Assembly: GCF_024055575.1 (NCBI RefSeq)
Contig: NZ_JAMXOE010000005.1
Location: forward strand, 124,001-188,000
Length of the DNA stretch: 64,000 nt
Source of the DNA: Mucilaginibacter flavidus
GTDB lineage: Bacteria; Bacteroidota; Bacteroidia; Sphingobacteriales; Sphingobacteriaceae
Direction of reading: 5' to 3'
Part shown: piece after piece, positions 57,672 to 64,000 of the stretch
Position numbering within the stretch: position 1 is the stretch's first letter
How the letters are laid out: every line of letters starts with the position of its first letter
Program-made: the position numbers and the translations under genes
Notes under the pieces: model-generated
What the model saw: only the letters and a program-made list of their open reading frames with translations
What the model was told of the DNA's origin: nothing
Databases searched by the model: none

Positions 57672-58538
57672 TTAATTCACCGTGGTCGAAAATTTCTTTG
57701 GCCTCAAAAATGTAACCGCAATACCTGCTAAAACAATGGCGCTGCCAATTATTTCATTCAATTCCAGGGTTTCATTCAGTAAAAATATAGCTAAAAACCC
57801 GGCAATCACTGTTTGGCTCAATAAGGCGATGGACACCTTGGTCGATTCCAAAAACCGCAGCGAGTGGTTGATGGTTAGCCATCCGGCCAATTGGCAAAGT
57901 ATACCCATGCCTAAAAAGCAAAGCCAGGTTGATAACGAAAAATCGACCATTTGATTGTGCAGGAACAGGTTGATCACAAATAAAAACACGCTGCCGGCCA
58001 GCATATTGTAAAACATAAATGTTACGGTGCTTATATTTTGGAGGATGCCGCGGGTTATCACGATATAAATGGCATAAAACAGGCTGGCCAGCAATGCAAG
58101 TAATATGCCGGCGTTAAGTTCCAGGGCAAATAAGTGTTGGTAGCCCACCAAAATAACCATACCAGTAATAGCTACACATGTACCTATCCAAAACAAACGG
58201 CCGGCAGCCTTTTTAAATATAAAATAGGTAATCAAACCAACCCACACCGGGGCCAGGTTGGCAATAAGGGTTGACACCGTGGCTGAGATTTTGGTAAGCG
58301 ACAGGTTCCAAACGGCAATATCCAGGGCGAACACTACCCCGCCGAGCAGGGCGACAATTAAATCTTTACGGGCAATTTTAAGATTGCCTTTTACCAGGCA
58401 ATACGGCAGCAGGCAAAGCCAGGCAATAAATATGCGGTAAAACCCTGATGTAATTGGCGAGCCGCCGGCGAGCTTTACAAATATTGGCGAAAACGAAATA
58501 CAGAGGATGCCGACAATAAGGCTTGCTTTTGGATTCAT
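57672..58538 (-). CDS. DMT/EamA-type transporter
   Basis: 288 residues with ten predicted helices in two EamA repeats. The first half starts SLIVGILCISFSPIFVKLAGGSPITSGFYRIFIAWLCLLPY and includes GGVVFALDIAVWNLSLTKISATVSTLIANLAPVWVGLITYF; the second half includes NAGILLALLASLFYAIYIVITRGI and ALLSQTVIAGFLAIFLLNETLELNEIIGSAIVLAGI, the standard EamA ending. Likely exports an amino acid or metabolite; the substrate is unknown. Monocistronic. Confidence 0.93.
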   Translation of the reverse strand: MNPKASLIVGILCISFSPIFVKLAGGSPITSGFYRIFIAWLCLLPYCLVKGNLKIARKDLIVALLGGVVFALDIAVWNLSLTKISATVSTLIANLAPVWVGLITYFIFKKAAGRLFWIGTCVAITGMVILVGYQHLFALELNAGILLALLASLFYAIYIVITRGILQNISTVTFMFYNMLAGSVFLFVINLFLHNQMVDFSLSTWLCFLGMGILCQLAGWLTINHSLRFLESTKVSIALLSQTVIAGFLAIFLLNETLELNEIIGSAIVLAGIAVTFLRPKKFSTTVN

Positions 58539-58612
58539 GATGAAACAAACTTAGCAATTGTAAATGGCAGAATTTAAAGCAAGGGCATTTATTGCCGAAG
58601 GATAACAATTTC

Positions 58613-58660
58613 TTTATAGCGATGGGTTTTAAACCCATCGCTATGGAAAAGTTCCGGTTG
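58613..58660. repeat. Palindromic repeat (ATAGCGATGGGTTTTAAACCCATCG family)
   Basis: ATAGCGATGGG-TTTTAAA-CCCATCGCTAT is a near-perfect hairpin lying between the transporter and asnS genes. Degenerate copies lie inside 6119-6316 and at 32950-33000. Confidence 0.85.
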
Positions 58661-58723
58661 ATTTTTAAACGCTATTTCCTTGAATTCTTGCTATCACAGC
58701 AATTCTCATTCAGCAAATAATCG

Positions 58724-58731
58724 TATTTTTG
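58724..58731 (+). promoter_or_regulatory. Putative -7 box TATTTTTG of asnS
   Basis: Exact TAnnTTTG match 18 bases before the ATG at 58750; it also excludes the upstream in-frame TTG as a start. Confidence 0.5.
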
Positions 58732-58749
58732 CCCCTCAAATATTTTAAT

Positions 58750-60201
58750 ATGAGCCAGCGGATAAAGATTAAAGCATTATTAGAAAGCGAACAAACAGGT
58801 ATCGATATAAAAATTAACGGGTGGGTACGCGCCTTCCGCCAAAATCGTTTTATTGCTTTAAATGATGGCTCAACAAATAACAACATCCAAATTGTTGTTG
58901 ATTTTGAAAATACCGATCCAAACCTGCTGAAACGCATTACCGTTGGCGCTGCTATCAGCGTTACCGGCGAATTGATTGCAAGTTTGGGCAAGGGCCAAAA
59001 AGTAGAAATTGTAGCAAAAGACATTGAAATACTGGGCGACTGCGACCCGGAAAAATACCCCCTGCAATTAAAAAACCGCCCGAGCCTGGAGTTTTTACGC
59101 GAGATTGCCCACCTGCGTTTCCGTACCAATACATTCGGCGCTATCTTCCGGGTACGTAACAGCCTGGCTTTCGCCGTGCACCAGTTTTTCCAGGAGCGCG
59201 GGTTTATTTACCTGCACACGCCCATCATTACCGCATCGGATGCAGAGGGTGCAGGGGAGACTTTTCACGTAACCAACTTTGATTTAGCTAACCCGCCAAA
59301 AACTGAAAGCGGCGAAATTGATTTTTCGCAGGACTTTTTTGCAAAGGCTACCAATCTTACGGTTTCCGGTCAGCTGGAAGGTGAGCTGGGTGCTATGGCA
59401 TTGAGCGATATTTATACTTTCGGCCCAACATTCCGCGCTGAGAACTCAAACACCACCCGCCACCTGGCCGAGTTTTGGATGATTGAGCCCGAAGTTGCCT
59501 TTAACGATCTGAACGACAACATGGACCTCGCCGAGGACATGCTGAAATATGTTATAAAATATGCGCTCGACAAAAACGCTGAAGACATTGAGTTTTTAAC
59601 CCAACGGCTGACGGAAGAGGAAAAGCAGAAACCGCAAAACGAACGCTCGGAAATGAGCCTGCTCGAAAAGCTGCAGTTTTGTTTGGATAACGATTTTGAG
59701 CGCCTTACTTATACCGAGGCCATTGATATTTTAAAGGAATCGACCCCGAACAAGAAGAAGAAATTCCAATACCCGGTTGAAGGTTGGGGAACGGATTTGC
59801 AATCGGAGCACGAACGTTATTTGGTAGAGAAGCACTTTAAAAAGCCGGTAATATTAACCGATTACCCTAAAGAAATAAAGGCCTTTTACATGCGCCAGAA
59901 CGAGCCTGATGCAAACGGCCGCGAGACTGTTCGCGCTATGGATATCCTGTTCCCCGGCATTGGCGAAATTGTGGGCGGCTCACAGCGTGAGGAGCGTTTG
60001 GAGAAACTGGAACAACGCATGGACGAGATGGGCATCCCTAAAGACGAGCTTTGGTGGTATTTGGATACCCGCAGGTTTGGCGCTTGTCCGCATGCTGGTT
60101 TTGGGCTGGGCTTTGAACGTTTGGTGCTGTTTGTAACTGGTATGGGTAATATCAGGGATGTTATTCCTTTTCCAAGATATCCGAAGAATGCGGAATTTTA
60201 A
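58750..60201 (+). CDS. asnS: Asparaginyl-tRNA synthetase
   Basis: 483 residues from the ATG at 58750. Class II synthetase of the Asp/Asn group: the N-terminal OB-fold anticodon domain ([22 protein letters not shown]), motif 1 region [26 protein letters not shown], motif 2 [20 protein letters not shown], and motif 3 [29 protein letters not shown]. The middle [17 protein letters not shown] and [34 protein letters not shown] segments are typical of AsnRS rather than AspRS. A repeat begins directly at its stop. Confidence 0.96.
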   Translation: MSQRIKIKALLESEQTGIDIKINGWVRAFRQNRFIALNDGSTNNNIQIVVDFENTDPNLLKRITVGAAISVTGELIASLGKGQKVEIVAKDIEILGDCDPEKYPLQLKNRPSLEFLREIAHLRFRTNTFGAIFRVRNSLAFAVHQFFQERGFIYLHTPIITASDAEGAGETFHVTNFDLANPPKTESGEIDFSQDFFAKATNLTVSGQLEGELGAMALSDIYTFGPTFRAENSNTTRHLAEFWMIEPEVAFNDLNDNMDLAEDMLKYVIKYALDKNAEDIEFLTQRLTEEEKQKPQNERSEMSLLEKLQFCLDNDFERLTYTEAIDILKESTPNKKKKFQYPVEGWGTDLQSEHERYLVEKHFKKPVILTDYPKEIKAFYMRQNEPDANGRETVRAMDILFPGIGEIVGGSQREERLEKLEQRMDEMGIPKDELWWYLDTRRFGACPHAGFGLGFERLVLFVTGMGNIRDVIPFPRYPKNAEF

Positions 60202-60202
60202 C

Positions 60203-60240
60203 CGCTGATTGTTTTGATTTCGCTGATTTCGTTGATTCCT
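60203..60240. repeat. CGCTGATTTCGTTGATT-family repeat at the asnS end
   Basis: CCGCTGATTGTTTTGATTTCGCTGATTTCGTTGATT begins at the asnS TAA. A second copy flanks the SRPBCC gene end (60836-60932). Confidence 0.7.
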
Positions 60241-60261
60241 TATTGAATTAAATAATAAACT

Positions 60262-60293
60262 ATGTCATTGCGAGGAGGAACGACGAAGCAACC
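60262..60293 (+). repeat. TCATTGCGAGGAACGAAGCAA-family repeat at the SRPBCC gene start
   Basis: ATGTCATTGCGAGGAGGAACGACGAAGCAACC carries the apparent ATG and encodes MSLRGGTTKQP in frame with the downstream protein. Confidence 0.8.
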
Positions 60294-60849
60294 CCGTCGC
60301 CATGTATATCCGTCAAACACTGTTCGTTTTAAATTGCGACGCGATTATCGTTATGCGCTGGCAGTATCAAAGGGGCTTTTTACTCCAGGAAATATAACGC
60401 AGATAGAGTTATCAACTCCAATCAATGCCCCCATCGGGCGCTGTTTTGATTTGTCGCGCAGTATTGACTTGCATATCGAATCGACCAAACAAACCGGTGA
60501 ACAGGCTATTGCCGGGCGTATCAGCGGGCTGATCGAGTTGGGCGAAACAGTTACCTGGCGGGCAAAGCACTTCGGCATTTGGCAAAATCTCACCTCAAAA
60601 ATTACTGAATTTGAATATCCCAATCATTTTACCGACGAGATGTTTAGTGGCGCATTCAAAGGTTTCCGGCACGAACATTTGTTTTTTGCAGTGAATAACC
60701 AGACGGTGATGAAGGATATTTTTGCATTTGAATCTCCTTACGGGAGATTGGGAAAATTGGCGAATTTTCTTTTTTTAGGGCGATACATGCAAAAGTTGCT
60801 GAAAGAGAGGAATAGGGTGATAAAAGAAGCTGCCGAAACCGCTGATTGA
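60262..60849 (+). CDS. SRPBCC-superfamily protein; start inside a repeat
   Basis: The core is a START/SRPBCC-like domain: IELSTPINAPIGRCFDLSRSIDLHIESTKQTGEQAIAGRISGLIELGETVTWRAKHFGIWQNLTSKIT and FRHEHLFFAVNNQTVMKDIFAFESPYGRLGKLANFLFLGRYMQKLL. The true N-terminus is probably near the ITQIELSTPIN segment, where no ATG exists (TTG or ATA would be needed). The 195-residue form starts with MSLRGGTTKQP, encoded by an intergenic repeat, so residues 1-50 are likely not original. The end ETAD-stop also lies in a repeat. Ligand unknown. Confidence 0.7.
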   Translation: MSLRGGTTKQPRRHVYPSNTVRFKLRRDYRYALAVSKGLFTPGNITQIELSTPINAPIGRCFDLSRSIDLHIESTKQTGEQAIAGRISGLIELGETVTWRAKHFGIWQNLTSKITEFEYPNHFTDEMFSGAFKGFRHEHLFFAVNNQTVMKDIFAFESPYGRLGKLANFLFLGRYMQKLLKERNRVIKEAAETAD

Positions 60850-60932
60850 GTTGATTTTTCGCAATTGCTTATTTCTTTTAAGGCACTCAAGAAGGCTGCG
60901 CCGTTACGTTGATTTCGCTGATTTTTATTCTT
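60836..60932. repeat. CGCTGATTTCGTTGATT-family repeat at the SRPBCC gene end
   Basis: CCGCTGATTGAGTTGATTTT spans the stop codon of the SRPBCC gene; a partner TTACGTTGATTTCGCTGATTTTT lies at about 60904-60928. Confidence 0.65.
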
Positions 60933-60962
60933 AATTTTAATAGTAAAAATTAATTCTAAGCC

Positions 60963-61334
60963 ATGTTAGCCAACCAAACTATCAAAGCCTTTGTGCCCAC
61001 CACAAAGCCTTCCGAAGCAAAAATATTTTATCGCGATGTATTGGGTTTAACCCTATTGTCCGAAGACGCCTACGCGCTTGAATTTAACTCGAACGGAACT
61101 TTGTTAAGGGTAATCACCGTCCCTGAATTAACGCCGCACCTGTTTACTGCTGTTGGCTGGAACGTTGATGATATTGCTGCCACTATCCGGGCGCTTAATG
61201 CAAAAGGAATTTACTGCGAGATATACGGCTTTATGGAACAGGACGACCTCGGTATATGGACTTCGCCAGGCGGTGCTAAAGTAGCCTGGTTTAAGGATGT
61301 GGATGGTAATGTTTTATCGTTAACAGGAGGATGA
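60963..61334 (+). CDS. VOC-superfamily (glyoxalase-like) protein
   Basis: 123 residues in two beta-alpha-beta-beta-beta modules. IKAFVPTTKPSEAKIFYRDVLGLTLL is the first, with the YALEFNSNGTLLRVITV strands; the second has FTAVGWNVDDIAATIRALNAKGI and WTSPGGAKVAWFKDVDGNVLSLTG with the family ending. The usual metal-ligand His/Glu positions are mostly not conserved, so it may be a binding protein rather than a dioxygenase or glyoxalase. Substrate unknown. Confidence 0.85.
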   Translation: MLANQTIKAFVPTTKPSEAKIFYRDVLGLTLLSEDAYALEFNSNGTLLRVITVPELTPHLFTAVGWNVDDIAATIRALNAKGIYCEIYGFMEQDDLGIWTSPGGAKVAWFKDVDGNVLSLTGG

Positions 61335-61427
61335 TTAAACTGTTTTTACAGATTAAAAACGCACGTTCGAAACGAGTACGCGGCAACTGCTCAATAATGT
61401 CCGGGATCAACTGTGAACTCCCCAAAC

Positions 61428-62612
61428 TCAATTTCCCAACTGCTTAACCGCCAGATAAGCCATTAAGCCGGTGCTTAACTCCAATGCAGTTTCTTCCACG
61501 TCGAAAGTTGGGGTATGTACCGATGAGGTGATACCGCGGCTTTCGTTGCGGGTACCCAGGCGGTAAAAGCATGAATCGGCTACCTGCGAGTAGTAGGCAA
61601 AGTCTTCGGCAGCCATCCAGATGTCAAGGTCTAATACGTTTTCTTTGCCCAGGTAATCTTCTGCGTGACCGCGGGTGCTGGCGGTTAGTTTTTCTTCGTT
61701 GATAAGGAAGGGATAGCCGCGCACAATATTGAACTCGCAGGTTGCACCCATGCTTTCGCAAAGGCCCTCAGCCAGTTTTTTCATTTTTATGTGGGCCTCG
61801 TTGCGCCATTTTTCGTCCATGGTGCGGAAGGTGCCTTCCAGGTATACCTCGTTGGGGATAACGTTCGTTGCGCCATTGGCTATTACCTTACCGAATGAAA
61901 GCACCGAGGGGCTTTTAGGGTCGGCAAAGCGGCTTATTATTTGCTGCAATGCAGTGAGCATGTGCGCGGTTATAATAACAGGGTCGATGTTTTGTTGCGG
62001 CTGCGCGCCATGGCCGCCTTTGCCACGTACGGTAACATATAGCTCATCAGTCGATGCCATGTATTTGCCCGCGCGGAAACCTACCTTGCCGGCTTCAATC
62101 AGCGGCATTACGTGCTGACCTATTACAGCCTGTGGCTTCGGATTTTCGAGCACGCCTTCTTTTATCATCAGGCTGGCGCCGCCGGGTAGCTTTTCTTCAG
62201 CAGGCTGAAAAATAAGCTTTACCGTGCCGCCAAACTGGCTTTTTATTTCGGTTAATATTTTAGCCGTCCCCAATAACGACGACGTGTGTGCATCATGGCC
62301 GCAGGCGTGCATCACTCCTACGTTTTGCGATTTATAACTTACGTCGTTAGCCTCAGTGATAGGCAGCGCATCCATATCGGCGCGAAGGGCTACTACCTGG
62401 TCTGATGGTTTGTCGCCTTTTATTAAAGCCACCAACCCATTGTCCGCCATGCGTTGATAGGTAAGGCCCAACGCTTCCAACTTGCCTGCCACAAATGCCG
62501 ATGTCTCCACCTCGTGAAAAGAAAGCTCGGGATGCGAATGCAGGTGGCGGCGGTTAGCCACAGTATCATTAAAAATATTTTTAGACAGTTGCTGAATCTG
62601 CTCTTTAATCAT
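61428..62612 (-). CDS. M20-family amidohydrolase (N-acyl-amino-acid deacylase-like)
   Basis: 394-residue cytoplasmic zinc hydrolase. The metal-binding motif HACGHDAHTSSLLG lies near residue 105, followed by IFQPAEEKLPGGASLMIKEGVL (catalytic Glu), the GHGAQPQQNIDPVI dimerisation domain start, and WMAAEDFAYYSQVADSCFYRLG near the end. Related enzymes cleave N-acetyl or hippuryl amides from amino acids. The ATG overlaps the stop of the SPOR gene (AATGATTAA), implying coupling. Typical length. Confidence 0.92.
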   Translation of the reverse strand: MIKEQIQQLSKNIFNDTVANRRHLHSHPELSFHEVETSAFVAGKLEALGLTYQRMADNGLVALIKGDKPSDQVVALRADMDALPITEANDVSYKSQNVGVMHACGHDAHTSSLLGTAKILTEIKSQFGGTVKLIFQPAEEKLPGGASLMIKEGVLENPKPQAVIGQHVMPLIEAGKVGFRAGKYMASTDELYVTVRGKGGHGAQPQQNIDPVIITAHMLTALQQIISRFADPKSPSVLSFGKVIANGATNVIPNEVYLEGTFRTMDEKWRNEAHIKMKKLAEGLCESMGATCEFNIVRGYPFLINEEKLTASTRGHAEDYLGKENVLDLDIWMAAEDFAYYSQVADSCFYRLGTRNESRGITSSVHTPTFDVEETALELSTGLMAYLAVKQLGN

Positions 62613-63066
62613 TGGGCTGGTCGGTTTTGGGGAGATTTATTCTATCAGAGATAATAAAAATACTGGTAAACAAGGAACGCACTTCTGCGGCTAGTTTTTG
62701 CGCCTCCAACCGGGTACGGAAGTCGCCGGCGCGAACTTTAAAGTTTGGTTCGGTATAGCTAACATAGGTGCGGTACTCAGGATATTCCTCGTTAAATTTT
62801 GCCTGTGCGTCATAAGCCGCCTGCCTGCTCGATCCAAAAAATATCTGCACACGGTACCCGCTGCCCGTTTCAGCGCCCGGGATACCTTTAATTGCGCCAA
62901 GGGACGCACGGCGTGCCATCAACGTATCAATCAAAGGGTCTTTGATTACCTCAACCTTTCCCCGGGTTTGGGCAAAGGCTATGGCCGGTAAAAAAACCGC
63001 CATAAAAAAAATGCAGCACCTTATTTGGCTAAGTATAGCTTTTTTATAAGATAGTGCATTTTTCAT
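62605..63066 (-). CDS. SPOR-domain secreted protein
   Basis: 153 residues from the ATG at 63066 (MKNALSYKKAILSQIRCC...), with a signal peptide ending AIAFAQ; an upstream frame to 63123 runs into a repeat and is rejected. The SPOR domain (about 65-140) shows GSGYRVQIFFGSSRQAAYDAQAKFNEEYPEYRTYVSYTEPNFKVRAGDFRTRLEAQKLAAEVRSLF, the peptidoglycan-binding pattern. It likely binds denuded glycan at the septum. The stop overlaps the M20 gene start. Confidence 0.88.
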   Translation of the reverse strand: MKNALSYKKAILSQIRCCIFFMAVFLPAIAFAQTRGKVEVIKDPLIDTLMARRASLGAIKGIPGAETGSGYRVQIFFGSSRQAAYDAQAKFNEEYPEYRTYVSYTEPNFKVRAGDFRTRLEAQKLAAEVRSLFTSIFIISDRINLPKTDQPND

Positions 63067-63086
63067 AGTTATATAACAATTCCCAT

Positions 63087-63246
63087 CATTGCGAGTAACG
63101 ATCCGCCAGCTGGCGGACTGCAAGTCATGTACCTTTAACTACATGGTGGCCAAACAGCTTGTGGCTTTTAGTCACCCAGAAGTACCTGGTTCTTTAATTG
63201 TCCTGTGCAGAGGTTGCTTCGTTCCTCGCAATGACGCTTTTATATT
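63087..63246. repeat. TCATTGCGAGGAACGAAGCAA-family inverted repeat, second full copy
   Basis: The left arm (CATCATTGCGAGTAACGATC, from about 63086) is degenerate; the right arm 63210-63246 (GAGGTTGCTTCGTTCCTCGC...) matches the right arm at 17470-17503 almost base for base. Between them is non-coding sequence. Confidence 0.8.
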
Positions 63247-63256
63247 TATTGTTTTT

Positions 63257-63294
63257 AAGCCCTCTCCCTTTAGGGGAGGGTTTGGGTGGGGCTA
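63257..63294. repeat. CCCCCTAAAGGGGG-family (CCCTCCCCTAAAGGGAG variant) at the secA end
   Basis: CCCTCTCCCTTTAGGGGAGGGTTTGGG... adjoins the secA stop codon (TAG at 63292-63294 on the minus strand). Confidence 0.7.
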
Positions 63295-64000
63295 CGCCTG
63301 CCCAACACCGTGGCAGTTTTTAAACTTTTTACCACTACCGCATGGGCAAGGGTCGTTCCTGCCTATTTTTTGCTCCACACGTACTGGCGTTGCCTTTTGT
63401 GTTTCGCGCATATCCATCATCGGTACGCCGTTGGCTTCGCCCACCAGCTCCGGTTTCGAGGTACGCATTTTCTTCAAATCCAGCTTTGGCTGTGGTTTGG
63501 CTTCGCGTATTTCGTCGGGCTCCTGCTGGGTTGGTATACCGCCCCTGAACAGGAAGCTTACCAAATCTTTATTCACGCTTGCAAGCATGCCACGGAACAG
63601 GTTAAACGCCTCGAACTTATAAACCAACAATGGGTCCTTTTGTTCGTAAACAGCATTTTGTACCGATTGTTTCAGCTCATCCATCTCGCGCAGGTGCTCT
63701 TTCCAGGCATCGTCAATCAGGTACAGGGTAACGTTTTTCTCAAACGATTTAAACACTTCCTGTCCCTTGTTGGCAATGGCTTTTTTAAGCGGAACCGAAA
63801 CCTGTATGCCGTTAATACCATCAGTAAATGGTACCACAATGTTTTCTACATAGTCACCGCGGGTATCGTACACGTCTTTTAAAACAGGGTAGGCCTGGTT
63901 TGCAATGGCATCGTGCTTGCGTTTGTAAAACTCGTTTACTTCTGCAAAAGCTATATCAACCAGCCCGTTTATGTTTTTAGCTGTAAAATCATCATGCGAT
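63292..64000 (-). CDS. secA: Preprotein translocase SecA, C-terminal part; runs off the window
   Basis: About 236 residues of the C-terminus are visible; the frame is open to the window edge. Visible are the end of the helical wing/scaffold region ([53 protein letters not shown]) and the zinc-binding C-terminus [20 protein letters not shown], which binds SecB and lipids. SecA is the ATPase driving Sec-dependent export. The stop lies in or beside a repeat. Identification is secure although truncated by the window. Confidence 0.95.
   Translation of the reverse strand, partial: SHDDFTAKNINGLVDIAFAEVNEFYKRKHDAIANQAYPVLKDVYDTRGDYVENIVVPFTDGINGIQVSVPLKKAIANKGQEVFKSFEKNVTLYLIDDAWKEHLREMDELKQSVQNAVYEQKDPLLVYKFEAFNLFRGMLASVNKDLVSFLFRGGIPTQQEPDEIREAKPQPKLDLKKMRTSKPELVGEANGVPMMDMRETQKATPVRVEQKIGRNDPCPCGSGKKFKNCHGVGQA

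Overview
This window looks like a chromosomal segment of a member of the Bacteroidota, most likely family Sphingobacteriaceae (Mucilaginibacter/Pedobacter-like). The evidence is a set of Bacteroidota-restricted families (DUF3127, DUF4932, DUF2911, DUF6249, DUF4199, a T9SS-type C-terminal sorting domain, SusC-plug-like tails), repeated promoter boxes of the form TAnnTTTG close to start codons, and an EF-P with an Arg-Thr-Pro-Gly-Asn loop. No tRNA, rRNA, CRISPR array, prophage or intact insertion sequence was recognised. Genus assignment is inference.

Layout. 0-3 kb: 5'-end of DNA polymerase IV, a TonB-like secreted protein, a THUMP rRNA methyltransferase and a DUF3127 protein with an SSB-like acidic tip. 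3-9 kb: a T9SS-sorted protein, an RprXY-like two-component pair, a small broken gene and an M28 peptidase. 9-14 kb: a RES/Xre toxin-antitoxin pair, a beta-CASP metallo-hydrolase and a BlaI/M56 signalling pair. 14-25 kb: housekeeping genes (csaA, tadA, superoxide dismutase, EF-P, exonuclease III, cyclophilin, AmpD-like amidase), a frameshifted zinc-type dehydrogenase beside a PaaE-like reductase, and a bacterial deoxyhypusine synthase homologue. 25-39 kb: an Omp85-like protein, methyltransferase, SirB1-like protein, esterase, DUF1080 hydrolase, slipin, hpt, M16 protease, def, DUF4932, BtuF-like protein and a second histidine kinase. 39-45 kb: ECF sigma/anti-sigma pair and small membrane or lipoproteins. 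45-51 kb: mfd and a DUF1080/Gfo-Idh-MocA pair that fits 3-keto-sugar metabolism. 51-64 kb: MazEF, glutaminyl cyclase, YraN, a DnaG lacking its zinc ligands, two lipoprotein paralogues, HigBA, an EamA transporter, asnS, an SRPBCC protein, a VOC protein, an M20 amidohydrolase, a SPOR protein and the 3'-end of secA.

Most coding content is ordinary. The least explained structure lies between the genes. About a dozen families of short inverted repeats recur here, often nested one inside another and often directly abutting stop codons. One family (core CCCCCTAAAGGGGG) enters the 3'-end of at least five reading frames and supplies the stop codon and a proline-rich tail (PPAP in three proteins). Another supplies an apparent ATG and N-terminus. 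Other points worth checking are the EF-P loop (Asn at the position of the modified Lys/Arg) with a DHS homologue 4 kb away, the zinc-free DnaG, the near-leaderless promoters, a candidate small RNA with its own terminator, and two broken genes.
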